DNA of 64,000 nucleotides from Thalassomonas sp. RHCl1 (lineage in GTDB: Bacteria; Pseudomonadota; Gammaproteobacteria; Enterobacterales; Alteromonadaceae). This document shows, in pieces, positions 52,617 through 61,610 of this stretch (within the stretch, counting starts at the first letter, position 1; each line of letters starts with the position of its first letter). A program made the translations under genes and the position numbers. The DNA lies in assembly GCF_947387555.1 (NCBI RefSeq), contig NZ_CANDNZ010000024.1, positions 1 to 64,000 on the forward strand. The letters run 5' to 3'. The notes below the pieces were generated by a model. The model was not told the origin of the DNA, ran no database searches, and saw nothing but the letters and a program-made list of their open reading frames with translations.

Positions 52617-55061
52617 ATCAACGCCGGTATCAAAACAGTCAATAAATGGTGGTTGTGGCTTTTTCTCCTGCTGATTCCGGTCGGGGCTGTGCTGTTGGCG
52701 GTTAATTTTGATCACCTGTTGCGCCTTAGTGCGAATTATTATCTGAAACACTATCACAGTGAGTTAAAGCTGGAAGTCAGTGCCCTGAAAATTGAACAGA
52801 TAAATCCCGATTTTATAACCTTCAGTGATTTGGCCTTAACGCAGGAAAAAAGTCAGCTCAGTTTGTCAGGTTTTCAGCTGCAACTGGCGCCAGAAAAGCC
52901 TTACTGGCTCAGTCGGCTTATTTTAGAAAAAGGGCAACTGTTGCTGGATATCGACAGCCTGTCTCAATTATTGCCAAAAGAAAAATCAGCCGGTACTGAC
53001 AGCTCAGCTTTTTATCGCCAATTGTTGTCAATATTCGCCACCTTACCTGAAATCAGGATAAAGGCGCTTAACACTGAGCTATTTTCTCATCAGAAGAAGG
53101 CCGCCGATAAGTTGCTGCTGGAGGATAGTCACTTAACTTTTACGGCCGGGACAAAAGTCAGCATGAACTTAAAGACAGACCAGCAAGACTTGGTAAGTTT
53201 ACAAAGTGATTTTGAGCCCGGGGCTGTTGCCGGCAAGTTAACTGCTGATCTGGGTAAGCTGAACTCCCTGGTTGAACGCTATTTTGACCAACCCTTGATG
53301 ATAACCGGTGAGCTTAGCAGTGACTTTACCCTGGTGCCGGCAGCTGCGGGCTGGGCTTTAACCTCAAGCAATCAAGTGAGCAATAGCCGCCTGGATCTGT
53401 CAGGGGTAACCGGGGAAGCGGCAAGTTTTGTTGTTGATGGAGATTTTATCCTCAATTATCGTGACGCGGCTTTAGAGATGATAACCGGCCAAGATACCGG
53501 GTTAAGGATCAAAGCCGCTGCTGATACCGTTAAAACGCTTAAGGCCAAGCTTAAGCAACAAGATTTTGGACAAGACATTGACCGTTTGTTACAGGAAAAT
53601 ATCCCGCAGCAGGTATTTGTTTCTCCCGGCAGCACTGTTGCCCTGGATATCAATAACCAGCTACTGTCCGGTCATTTACAGCTATACAGCCAGCTCAAAA
53701 AGGGTGAAATAACCATTAAGTTGCCTGAGTTTACCATTGCAGAGCAAAAGCAGGTCATTAACTGGCAGCTTGATTATCAGCAGCAACAGCCAATTAAACA
53801 ACTGGGGAAAGTGGCGCTCAGTTCGGCTGGTGAAATGAGCCATTCGCCTGCAGAAACTAAGCTGACAATAAAGGCGGGAGAGATATTACTGACAGAGATC
53901 AGGCATCAAGAGCAGAAGGTGCAACAAGGAACTTTTGCGCTGACTAAGCCGACGCTTATTCAGCTGAGTGACGGAACAATCCAGCTGAGTGACAAGTTGT
54001 TTTTTACTTCAACTTTTGAGCAGGTAGAGGTAAGTCAGCAGAGCTTTGGGGAGATCTGGGCTGAGCATGCGGTATGGCAAGCGGCTGATAATTTCCGTGC
54101 AGAGAGCGTATGGCGACTAGATGACTCCCTTAGCTTAACCAGCGAACATCTGGTTAATAATAATATCGTAAAGGGTCGCGCCATACTTGATAGCACGCCT
54201 TTATCTGAGTTACTTGGCAGGGTGGAGCTACCTGAGTTACTCACCCTGGATGGTCAAATTAGCAATGAACTCAACTATGAATTCGAGTTGGAGACACGGG
54301 CACTGAGCGGCAAGGTGTCGGGACAATTAGTTAACAGCTTTGGCAGTTATGATGATATTGCTTTTAGTGATATCAATGCCGGTTGGTCCTGTTTTTGGCA
54401 ACTGGCAAAGTTGAGTTGCGGGCAGCTCGGGCTTAATTCCGGGCAAGTCAATGTTGGTGTCAACATCGCAGATATGCAATCCCGGGGGACATTTTCCTGG
54501 GATAAAAATAATTGGCTGTATCACCTAAATAGCTTTAAGGGAAAACTGCTTGATGGCGGTTTTTCCATAACGCCGTTAGAGGTTGCGCCCGGACAGGATA
54601 TTTCGGGGGAGTTGATTTTAGAGCATATCTCGTTAACTGAGCTGGTTGCTTTGCAACAGCAACCCGGTATTGAAATGACAGGTTTTATTGATGGTAAATT
54701 GCCTTTTAGCTACAACGCAGATGGTATAAGCATTAACCAGGGAAAATTGCTGAATCAGGGGGGAGGTTTGATCAAAGTCGATGGTAATCCGGCGGTAGAG
54801 GAATTAAAACAGACTCAACCTCAGTTAAAGTTCTCCCTGGATGCCCTTAAGGAGTTACATTATCAGCACCTGGATAGTGAAGTTAGTATGATGTCCGACG
54901 GTTCAACCCTGCTCAAAGTGTCGGTTCAAGGGAAAAACCCTGAGCTTGTCGAGCCCGTTCATTTTAATTATCAACATGACGAAAACCTGTTCCTGTTATT
55001 ACGTACTTTACGGCTTGCCGAGCGGTTAAGTGAAAATATAGAAAAAGCAATTAACAAGTAA
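52617..55061 (+). CDS. ydbH: Intermembrane phospholipid transport protein YdbH-like (AsmA-like)
   Basis: An 814-residue envelope-spanning protein of the AsmA-like/YdbH family. One N-terminal membrane helix (WWLWLFLLLIPVGAVLLAV) is followed by a long, almost entirely beta-strand periplasmic region, the expected bridge-like lipid groove, ending with an amphipathic helix. The next two genes are ynbE and ydbL, the conserved partners. No ATG, GTG or TTG fits the strong AAAGGAG at 52604-52610; the codon 6 nt after it is ATC at 52617 in frame, and the next usable codon, TTG at 52653, would remove the positive residues before the helix. I therefore favour an ATC start. Confidence 0.88.
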   Translation: MNAGIKTVNKWWLWLFLLLIPVGAVLLAVNFDHLLRLSANYYLKHYHSELKLEVSALKIEQINPDFITFSDLALTQEKSQLSLSGFQLQLAPEKPYWLSRLILEKGQLLLDIDSLSQLLPKEKSAGTDSSAFYRQLLSIFATLPEIRIKALNTELFSHQKKAADKLLLEDSHLTFTAGTKVSMNLKTDQQDLVSLQSDFEPGAVAGKLTADLGKLNSLVERYFDQPLMITGELSSDFTLVPAAAGWALTSSNQVSNSRLDLSGVTGEAASFVVDGDFILNYRDAALEMITGQDTGLRIKAAADTVKTLKAKLKQQDFGQDIDRLLQENIPQQVFVSPGSTVALDINNQLLSGHLQLYSQLKKGEITIKLPEFTIAEQKQVINWQLDYQQQQPIKQLGKVALSSAGEMSHSPAETKLTIKAGEILLTEIRHQEQKVQQGTFALTKPTLIQLSDGTIQLSDKLFFTSTFEQVEVSQQSFGEIWAEHAVWQAADNFRAESVWRLDDSLSLTSEHLVNNNIVKGRAILDSTPLSELLGRVELPELLTLDGQISNELNYEFELETRALSGKVSGQLVNSFGSYDDIAFSDINAGWSCFWQLAKLSCGQLGLNSGQVNVGVNIADMQSRGTFSWDKNNWLYHLNSFKGKLLDGGFSITPLEVAPGQDISGELILEHISLTELVALQQQPGIEMTGFIDGKLPFSYNADGISINQGKLLNQGGGLIKVDGNPAVEELKQTQPQLKFSLDALKELHYQHLDSEVSMMSDGSTLLKVSVQGKNPELVEPVHFNYQHDENLFLLLRTLRLAERLSENIEKAINK

Positions 55062-55122
55062 ACAGAAAATGTCTATCAGAACATAAAATATCGCTTTATT
55101 AAAAAGCCTTAAGGAGTTAGCA

Positions 55123-55305
55123 ATGAAAATGAAATTATCGGCCCTGACAATAGCCCTGTTATTGTTTGGCTGTACCCCCACGGTGGAGGTGGCGGTGCCG
55201 GACAAGCCGATCACCATAAACCTCAATGTAAAAATAGAGCATGAAATCCGCATCAAGGTGGATAAAGAGTTAGATGAAATTATCAGTGACGACGAATTAT
55301 TTTAG
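55123..55305 (+). CDS. ynbE: YnbE family lipoprotein
   Basis: A 60-residue lipoprotein: MKMKLSALTIALLLFGC gives the lipobox, followed by TPTVEVAVPDKPITINLN and VKIEHEIRIKVDKELDE, the signature of YnbE. It is thought to sit in the outer membrane and stack on the C-terminal strand of YdbH. It lies between ydbH (61 bp upstream) and ydbL (8 bp downstream). Confidence 0.95.
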   Translation: MKMKLSALTIALLLFGCTPTVEVAVPDKPITINLNVKIEHEIRIKVDKELDEIISDDELF

Positions 55306-55313
55306 GGGGTAAC

Positions 55314-55634
55314 ATGAAAATTAAATTAATCACAGCCGCATTGGCCTGTTTACTGACCTTTGCCGCCCATGCCTTAACCTTAAAAGACGCGAAGAGCGCA
55401 GGTTATCTTGGCGAACAGGCCGACGGTTATCTGGGGCTGGTCAAAGAAAACAGTGAGGCGAAAGCCTTGATGCTGACGGTGAATAAAAAGCGCCTGGCGC
55501 GTTTTAAAGCCATTGCCAAGAAAAATAAGACCTCGGTTGCCGATGTTGCCGCTTTGGCCGGGGAAAAATTTATCAATAAAACCGCCAAGGGCAATTATAT
55601 TAAAACCAGCTCGGGCAAGTGGAAGAAAAAATAG
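55314..55634 (+). CDS. ydbL: YdbL family DUF1318 periplasmic protein
   Basis: A 106-residue exported protein with a signal peptide ending AAHA and the DUF1318 block LTLKDAKSAGYLGEQADGYL, continuing with a helical KALMLTVNKKRLARFKAIAK and a basic C-terminus. In E. coli YdbL controls assembly of YdbH with YnbE. GGGG lies 7-8 nt before the ATG. It is the third gene of the ydbH-ynbE-ydbL operon. Confidence 0.95.
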   Translation: MKIKLITAALACLLTFAAHALTLKDAKSAGYLGEQADGYLGLVKENSEAKALMLTVNKKRLARFKAIAKKNKTSVADVAALAGEKFINKTAKGNYIKTSSGKWKKK

Positions 55635-55717
55635 TCCTGTAGCTTTATGTGAACGGGTATAGATGAATTCAGCTCTGATATGCCCGGTCAAACCATGATC
55701 AACAATGTAGTGAAATT

Positions 55718-56224
55718 ATGACCCGTGAAATGAATGACAATATCGATGCTAATGGTGAACAGCCAGCTGAAATAAAGTGGGCAGGCAATCCTCAGCAAGT
55801 TTGTTATGTCGGCTTCTGGGCCAGGGTAATGGCGTCCATCGTCGACTCGTTTATCCTGGTGCTGATCAGCTGGCCTTTGTTGCTGGCTTTGTACGGCAAA
55901 GAATATTTGGAGTTTGAGCAACTTGTTGCCGGACCGGCGGATTTCCTTATCAGCTGGGTTTTCCCCGTGGTAGCGGTGATCGCTTTTTGGCTCTACAAGC
56001 AAGCGACGCCGGGAAAAATGCTGGTAAATGCCAAAATTGTCGATGCCAAAACCGGCAATAAACCGACAAGGGGACAATGTATCCTCCGTTATTTCGGTTA
56101 TTTTCTCTCTATTATCCCTTTTGGCTACGGCATGCTGTCGGTGGGCTGGGATAAAAAGAAGCAGGGCTGGCATGATAAGCTTGCCAATACTGTGGTGATC
56201 CGGAACTATCCGGCAGAAAGTTAA
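55718..56224 (+). CDS. RDD family membrane protein
   Basis: A 168-residue protein with a typical RDD domain: VGFWARVMASIVDSFILVLI (Arg and Asp of the motif), a second helix PADFLISWVFPVVAVIAFWL, and KQATPGKMLVNAKIVDAKTG with RGQCILRYFGYFLSIIPFGY, ending KKQGWHDKLANTVVI. Function is not established for the family in general; some members are proposed to be ion transporters. It follows ydbL by 83 bp and may be in the same transcript. Confidence 0.92.
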   Translation: MTREMNDNIDANGEQPAEIKWAGNPQQVCYVGFWARVMASIVDSFILVLISWPLLLALYGKEYLEFEQLVAGPADFLISWVFPVVAVIAFWLYKQATPGKMLVNAKIVDAKTGNKPTRGQCILRYFGYFLSIIPFGYGMLSVGWDKKKQGWHDKLANTVVIRNYPAES

Positions 56225-56384
56225 GGCCGATAAGCCCGGCTGCTCATTAATATCCGTTTAAGGCCCGGGAGCATATCTTGATTGGTGAAAATGAAAAAAA
56301 TTTGATTTGGCCTGAATTTGGTTGCTCCCGCTGCTATACCGGGTAAGCTTGGGTAAACCTTGCTTACTGTTAACGAGTACCCAG

Positions 56385-56723
56385 ATGTCAGCTATTCCCG
56401 AAGATTATGTTAATTACAAATCCACCCAGGAAATGACGGTGGATAATGTTCCTAAGATGTTTCTACACCTTCACAATACCCGGGCCGGGGTGTACGGTAA
56501 AATTTGTGTGCTCAACGGCCAACTGAAGTTTTACGGTTTCGCCGACAGGCGGGGAGACGTTGAGCAGGAAATTATTATTGAAGCCGGTGACTTTGCCGTT
56601 TCTCCTCCCGAGTATTGGCATAAGGTGGAATTTCTCAGCGATACGACCCGTTTCAGGGTGGATTTTTACGCGCAAAAAGACTCGGATATCGTGGTGCAAA
56701 ACCGCAGTGAGCGTCACGAATAA
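56385..56723 (+). CDS. DUF1971 domain-containing cupin-like protein
   Basis: A 112-residue protein. The core HNTRAGVYGKICVLNGQLKF and VEQEIIIEAGDFAVSPPEYWH match DUF1971, a small cupin sometimes fused to or found beside TehB-type tellurite-resistance methyltransferases. Conserved His/Glu residues in the second motif may bind a metal. No tehB is nearby. I use the ATG at 56385; the frame is open further upstream without a ribosome site. Confidence 0.85.
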   Translation: MSAIPEDYVNYKSTQEMTVDNVPKMFLHLHNTRAGVYGKICVLNGQLKFYGFADRRGDVEQEIIIEAGDFAVSPPEYWHKVEFLSDTTRFRVDFYAQKDSDIVVQNRSERHE

Positions 56724-56789
56724 GAGTGACAGATTGCAACAAGCGAACTTTTAGCGTCGGAACTTGTAGCGGTTAAACTTAGCTGGCCT

Positions 56790-58109
56790 TTATTGAGCCG
56801 GCCAATGGAAACTTACCCGGGCGCCGCCAAGGGGGCTGTCGGTGATGCTTAACCGGCCACAAGTATCTTTGACCACCATGTTGGCTATTGCCAGTCCCAG
56901 GCCAAATCCCCCTGTGTCCCGGTTACGGCTTTTATCCGTGCGGTAAAAGGGTTTTATAATCCGTGCTCTTTCATCTTCTTCTATGCCGGGGCCATCGTCG
57001 ACGACCGATAAAATGACTTGATCTTTTTCCCGGCTCAAGGTGATGTCCACCCGGCTTTGACAATATTTTATGCCGTTGCTGATGACATTAAACAGGGCGC
57101 GCTCAAGCAGGGTAGGGTTGGCCCAAACTGAAAACTCCGGGGTTGTGCTGAGGCTGACTGTTATTTCGGCCTTGGTGTCTTTAATTTGCTCGTCAATCTG
57201 CGCCATAACCCGGTCGAGTATTTGCTGCAGGCCGACTTCTTCCCTGGCAATTTCAACCGAGTTTAACCTCAGTCTGGAAATGGTGAGAATTTCTTCCATC
57301 AGGGCAGACAATTCTTCCAGATCTTCATCCATGTCCTGCAGTAATTCCCGGATACTTTCCTCTGAGCCGCCGCTTAAGGCAATATCCAGCGCCAGGCGCA
57401 GCCGGGTAACCGGTATTCTCAGTTCATGGTGGATGGCGCCGGTGAGAATAATGTTTTCCTGGGTTTTATCTTCAAGCGCCGTGGCCATCTGGTTGATGTC
57501 GTTGCCAAGCTCTTGCAGCGCCGGAATGCGGTAGGTCGGCATCCGGGAAGTAAAATCGCCGCCGGCCAAGGCGCGGGACACCTTGGCAACTTGCCGTAAA
57601 TAACGGTACATGGCCCAGGAGAGCAGGGAAATGATCAGCGCAAGGAAAAAATAGATGGCAACTACACCCAGGTAATAAACACCTATGTATTCATCGGAAA
57701 AGCTGCTGATAAAATGAAATTTCAGCGCCTTATTTTTCAGAGAGGGATGGTCGTCGCCATGTGGCGGCAGGGCCGAGACCACTTCCAGGTTGTCGGTTTG
57801 ATCGCTGATATCAAGAATACGGGCATAACTTGGCGACTGGGCTGTGATGCTTTCAGGCAAGGGGATCAGTTCGATACTTTCCACCTCCTCATCAAGATAG
57901 TTCTGCCAATACGCCAGTCTTTGCTGGTTATGGGCGTTATCGCTGCCAAGCTCCCGGGCTATCAGCAAGGTGATCAGCTGGGCATATTGCTGGTATTCTT
58001 CGCGGATCTCTTCCTGGTAATAGTCATCAAGCAGGGTTTCTGTGGCATAGCTGGCCAGCAATAAACAACTGACTATGCTCAGGTATAAAATAACGGCTAG
58101 GGTGCGCAT
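56790..58109 (-). CDS. Sensor histidine kinase
   Basis: A 439-residue two-TM sensor kinase. The first helix is near the N-terminus (LAVILYLSIVSCLLLASYA), a periplasmic domain of about 120 residues follows, and a second helix (GVVAIYFFLALIISLLSWAM) leads into HAMP (YLRQVAKVSRALAGGDFTSR), HisKA with the phospho-His in GAIHHELRIPVTRLRLALD, and HATPase_c (NVISNGIKYC, VVDDGPGIEEDER, GFGLGLAIANMV). The general plan resembles RstB/PhoQ-type kinases; the signal is unknown. AAAGG precedes the ATG at 58109 by 7 nt. It follows its response regulator by 91 bp. Confidence 0.93.
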   Translation of the reverse strand: MRTLAVILYLSIVSCLLLASYATETLLDDYYQEEIREEYQQYAQLITLLIARELGSDNAHNQQRLAYWQNYLDEEVESIELIPLPESITAQSPSYARILDISDQTDNLEVVSALPPHGDDHPSLKNKALKFHFISSFSDEYIGVYYLGVVAIYFFLALIISLLSWAMYRYLRQVAKVSRALAGGDFTSRMPTYRIPALQELGNDINQMATALEDKTQENIILTGAIHHELRIPVTRLRLALDIALSGGSEESIRELLQDMDEDLEELSALMEEILTISRLRLNSVEIAREEVGLQQILDRVMAQIDEQIKDTKAEITVSLSTTPEFSVWANPTLLERALFNVISNGIKYCQSRVDITLSREKDQVILSVVDDGPGIEEDERARIIKPFYRTDKSRNRDTGGFGLGLAIANMVVKDTCGRLSITDSPLGGARVSFHWPAQ

Positions 58110-58200
58110 AGCAAAACCTTTAACATGGTGATGAAAGCCTTTTAGCAAAGGTTAACGGGCATGGGCTGGCGTTATCGGGGCATATCATAAGCATATCGGC

Positions 58201-58908
58201 TTAGTCTTTAACCAGCACGTAGCCGAGCTGCCTGATGGTGCGGATATAATCGCTGCCCGGGCTATCTTTGGAGAGCTTTTTTCTCAGCTTGGAAATGCGC
58301 ATATCAATCGAGCGGTCAAGGCCGTCATATTCCTTGCCCCGCAAAAGATGAAACAGCTCATCGCGTTTGATTATTGTGCCGACGTCACAGGCGAGCAGCC
58401 ACAACAGCTCAAATTCTGCCTCTCCTAAGGCAATGTTTTTACCGTTGCGGGATACGGTGCGCTTATCGTGGTTTATCAGCAAATCTTTCACCGTGATCTG
58501 GCTTTGCTGTGGTTTTGACTGGCGGCGCAGCAGGGCATGGATACGGGCAAGCAAAACATGGGTGCGTACCGGCTTGCACAAAAAGTCATCCACCCCGGCA
58601 TTTAATGCCGTGACCTCGATAATATCGCCCTCATGGGCGGTCAGCATTAAAATCCCTTTATCAAAATCAGGGCGGATGGCGCTGCACACTTCAACCCCGT
58701 CCATTTTCGGCAGCATAAGATCCAGGATCACCAAATCCGGCGGTGTCTGCCGGATATGGTCCACCGCCTCTTCGCCGCTTTGCAGCCAGTCGACAACAAA
58801 CTGCTCGGAGCGTAAAAACTGCAGCATTAATTTTGCGATACGTTTGTCATCTTCAACAATCAATAATCTTGTCTGCTGCTGGGCTGTTTCTGGACTCATT
58901 GCTGGCAA
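58201..58908 (-). CDS. OmpR-family response regulator
   Basis: A 235-residue regulator. Receiver domain: LLIVEDDKRIAKLML (acidic pair), phospho-acceptor Asp in LVILDLMLPKMDGVEVC, conserved Thr in MLTAHEGD and Lys in FLCKPVRT. DNA-binding winged helix: DKRTVSRNGKNIALGEAEFE through YDGLDRSIDMRISKLRKKL, ending IRTIRQLGYVLV. It is the cognate partner of the kinase downstream, RstA-like in general form. Either a TTG at 58908 (AAAGG 6 nt upstream) or an ATG at 58899 may be the start; the TTG has the better ribosome-site spacing. Confidence 0.94.
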   Translation of the reverse strand: MPAMSPETAQQQTRLLIVEDDKRIAKLMLQFLRSEQFVVDWLQSGEEAVDHIRQTPPDLVILDLMLPKMDGVEVCSAIRPDFDKGILMLTAHEGDIIEVTALNAGVDDFLCKPVRTHVLLARIHALLRRQSKPQQSQITVKDLLINHDKRTVSRNGKNIALGEAEFELLWLLACDVGTIIKRDELFHLLRGKEYDGLDRSIDMRISKLRKKLSKDSPGSDYIRTIRQLGYVLVKD

Positions 58909-59076
58909 TATGCACCTTTACCTTGGTTTTTCATCATCATAGACATTTTGGTTATTGAGCGAAAGGGAATTTTTCAGCCGGTTACATTAGCTGACAATTC
59001 ACGACAGGGGCTGACGGAAACTCAGGTTTGACACTGGTAAATTAGCTTTCATGAGAATATCAACATTGGAGTTAAT

Positions 59077-60477
59077 ATGACCTTAACAGGAAAAACGAAA
59101 GCATTATTTATTCTGGCCGCTTTGTCTGTGTTATCCGGTTGCGGATCGAGCGGTAAATCGTCCGGGCAGGCGGAAAATCCGGCTAACAATAACCAGGAAT
59201 CACCGGCAAGCGTTATTGTTATCGGCGCCGGTATGTCGGGCATGAAGGCCGCCAAACAGCTTAGCGATGCCGGGCTTGAGGTGACTGTGCTTGAAGGGCG
59301 GGACCGCATCGGCGGCAGAACCTGGAGTGACCGCTCCTGGGGCAAGGCCCTTGACCTTGGCGCCAGCTGGATTCACGGCATACAGGGCAATCCCATCCAT
59401 GCCCTGGCACAATCGTTAAACCAGCCTTTGCAGGAATGGGATTACGACAACGATGTTGTCTATGATGCGCAGGGCAATATCGACACGCAAATTGATGCCA
59501 AGATAGAACCGGCCCAGGATGCGGTAATGAACCATGCCATGGTGCTTGCCACCTTTAACAGTGATGCCACTATACAGGATGCGGTAGAAGCAGCCCGCGA
59601 AAGCGGTGATTTAGACGGGTTAACCGAGGTGGAAATCAATTATATGGTCAACAGCAATATTGAACAGGAAGTTGCCGCCGACGCCGACAAAGTCACCATA
59701 GCCGGTCTTTTCGACAACGACAGTTTTGACGGGCCGGACGTGCTCTTTCCCCAAGGATACGACGCCCTGGTGAGCGGCCTGGGGCAGGGACTGAATATTC
59801 AATTAAATACCTATGTGCAAAGCATCAATTACCAAAATGCCAAGGTGACTGTAAGTACCAGCCAGGGAGAGTTCAGCGCCGATTATGTGGTGGTTACCGT
59901 ACCTTTGGGTGTGCTGAAAAAAGAAGTGATCGACTTTATCCCGGCTTTGCCTGAGGAAAAACAAGCGGCGATCCATGGGCTGGACATGGGGGTAATGAAC
60001 AAACTTTATCTGCGTTTCCCACAAATTTTCTGGGACAACAGCGTTGATAACATTGCCCAGGCCAGCGAGCTAAAAGGCCACTGGAGTTATTGGCTTAACC
60101 TGAGTAAAGTTACCGAAAAACCTGTATTGCTGGCGTTTAATGTCGGCAGTTACGGCACCGAGATAGAGGCGCTAAGCGATGATGAAACCGTGTCCCTGGC
60201 CATGGCAGAGCTTCGCAAATTTTACGGGGCGGATATTCCAGAGCCGACCGGCCATCTTATTACCCGCTGGTCGCAAGACCCTTTTAGTTATGGCTCATAT
60301 TCTTATGTTCCTCAGGGGGCAACGAGTGAAATGAGGGAAGAGCTGGCAGCGCCGGTAGTGGGCAAAATCTTCTTCGCCGGTGAAGCCACCCACAGTGAAT
60401 ATCCGTCTACGGTCCATGGCGCCTATTTGTCAGGAGAGCGGGCGGCTGCCGAGATCCTTGAAGAGGTGCGGAATTAA
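59077..60477 (+). CDS. Exported flavin-containing amine oxidase (lipoprotein)
   Basis: A 466-residue flavoprotein with a lipoprotein signal (KALFILAALSVLSGCGSSG), unusual for this enzyme class. The FAD fold starts VIVIGAGMSGMKAAKQLSDA, then the GRDRIGGRTWSD motif and DLGASWIHGIQGNP, and ends with the FAD-binding IFFAGEATHSEYPSTVHGAY. These are the features of monoamine/polyamine oxidases, which deaminate amines and release H2O2. Surface location suggests use of external polyamines or amines, or H2O2 production against competitors; both are inference. It is followed by a hairpin terminator. Confidence 0.92.
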   Translation: MTLTGKTKALFILAALSVLSGCGSSGKSSGQAENPANNNQESPASVIVIGAGMSGMKAAKQLSDAGLEVTVLEGRDRIGGRTWSDRSWGKALDLGASWIHGIQGNPIHALAQSLNQPLQEWDYDNDVVYDAQGNIDTQIDAKIEPAQDAVMNHAMVLATFNSDATIQDAVEAARESGDLDGLTEVEINYMVNSNIEQEVAADADKVTIAGLFDNDSFDGPDVLFPQGYDALVSGLGQGLNIQLNTYVQSINYQNAKVTVSTSQGEFSADYVVVTVPLGVLKKEVIDFIPALPEEKQAAIHGLDMGVMNKLYLRFPQIFWDNSVDNIAQASELKGHWSYWLNLSKVTEKPVLLAFNVGSYGTEIEALSDDETVSLAMAELRKFYGADIPEPTGHLITRWSQDPFSYGSYSYVPQGATSEMREELAAPVVGKIFFAGEATHSEYPSTVHGAYLSGERAAAEILEEVRN

Positions 60478-60505
60478 TCAGAAAAGTTTTCAAGGCATTG
60501 GCATC

Positions 60506-60540
60506 AGCCGGGTAAGAAGGAGTACTTGCCCGGCTTTACA
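60506..60540 (+). terminator. Terminator hairpin after amine oxidase
   Basis: AGCCGGGTAAG (60506-60516) and CTTGCCCGGCT (60525-60535) form an 11-bp stem with one wobble pair and an 8-nt loop, followed by a short T-run. Confidence 0.65.
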
Positions 60541-60685
60541 TGTTTTAATGCCTTAACTGCCTGTCATCCGGGGTTGCATCATATCTACTCCTTGCCTGGC
60601 AAGGCATGTATAAATCAAGTTATTACCCTGAATATCATATGAAATATTTTGCTTGTTACTTGTCACAGATTGAAGGCTTCACTTG

Positions 60686-61042
60686 TTATAATTCTCTTAT
60701 CGCATGTAATTCAGCAATAAATGCTTTATCTGATTCTAAAATAAAGCATTTTGCCAACTGAATATCCACGTTTTGCTTTGTATGAACATTCGGAGCATAT
60801 TCTTTCACCAAAAGCGCTACTTTTTGAAATTTTTCAGCAGAATAACTACTCATTTCAACAATACCTGAAGTAATTTTTCCAATTTCTTCAGTGTCATAAT
60901 TTTGTGATTTAAAATACCAAAAGAAACAATTAGATTTTGCAAAGTCCAATAGCGCATTGTTATTTCTGTCGGCTTTGGTTATTGAGCAAGAGAAAAGACT
61001 TAAAAGACAAGCAAGAGTAAAGATGATTTTAATATATTTCAT
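60686..61042 (-). CDS. tai4: T6SS amidase immunity protein Tai4-like
   Basis: A 118-residue lipoprotein or periplasmic protein. The signal MKYIKIIFTLACLLSLFSC ends in a possible lipobox, and GGGAGG lies 7 nt before the ATG at 61042. The mature part is helical with the Tai4 pattern: LLDFAKSNCFFWYF, SAEKFQKVALLVKEYAP, and IQLAKCFILESDKAFIAEL, with the two conserved cysteines. Tai4 binds and blocks Tae4 in the periplasm, protecting the producer. Its start overlaps the Tae4 stop by 4 bp (ATGA), the typical effector-immunity coupling. Confidence 0.78.
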   Translation of the reverse strand: MKYIKIIFTLACLLSLFSCSITKADRNNNALLDFAKSNCFFWYFKSQNYDTEEIGKITSGIVEMSSYSAEKFQKVALLVKEYAPNVHTKQNVDIQLAKCFILESDKAFIAELHAIREL

Positions 61043-61530
61043 GATGATGCCTCCCAAAAAAGTACATTATGAGAAACACTTCCATAGTTTTTATAAACGC
61101 ACTTTTTTCCATCCCAGAGATCAGCATGACCTGTAGCATCAGTCCAACCGTGGACTTCATAAATAATTATTCCCATGCGGCCACTTAATTTTTCTGCATG
61201 CTCCTCCGGCAAACAGGTATCTGGTGCACCATATTTCTCAGTAAGGTATTTATTTAATATTCTCACTCTAAAAATATACCAAAGCTTATTTTTCCCAGAT
61301 GAAACTTGCCCTTCATACTCTCCGTTAGGGCCGACAGCTTTATAATACGGAATTCTATGTATACCTCCCGCGCCATTAAGCGCTTTGGATATCCTTGTAG
61401 CACATGCATTCCCGAAAACTTTAATATCAAAATTAAATTCAACTTTTCCACCTATCTGCTTAAATACTGTGGCAGCAGGTAATGCCGGATAATGTGATTT
61501 TAAAGTTTCCCATTTAGGTAGCTTATTCAT
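61039..61530 (-). CDS. tae4: T6SS amidase effector protein Tae4
   Basis: A 163-residue NlpC/P60-type amidase of the Tae4 family, which cleaves the D-Glu-mDAP bond of peptidoglycan after delivery by a type VI secretion system. The catalytic Cys43 is in GNACATRISKALN, and the catalytic His135 with Asp137 is in ATGHADLWDG. IIIYEVHGWTDATGH and the closing SHNVLFWE are also family-like. There is no signal peptide, as expected for a T6SS effector. A strong AAGGAGAT precedes the ATG. No vgrG, hcp or T6SS structural gene is in the window, so this is an orphan effector locus. The immunity gene overlaps its stop. Confidence 0.88.
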   Translation of the reverse strand: MNKLPKWETLKSHYPALPAATVFKQIGGKVEFNFDIKVFGNACATRISKALNGAGGIHRIPYYKAVGPNGEYEGQVSSGKNKLWYIFRVRILNKYLTEKYGAPDTCLPEEHAEKLSGRMGIIIYEVHGWTDATGHADLWDGKKCVYKNYGSVSHNVLFWEASS

Positions 61531-61610
61531 AACTATCTCCTTAAGTTAAGAAGTGGACCTCTTTGGTTGTGAGGGGTTGGTGAGATACCTGCCCTTACCC
61601 GATTAGCAGC

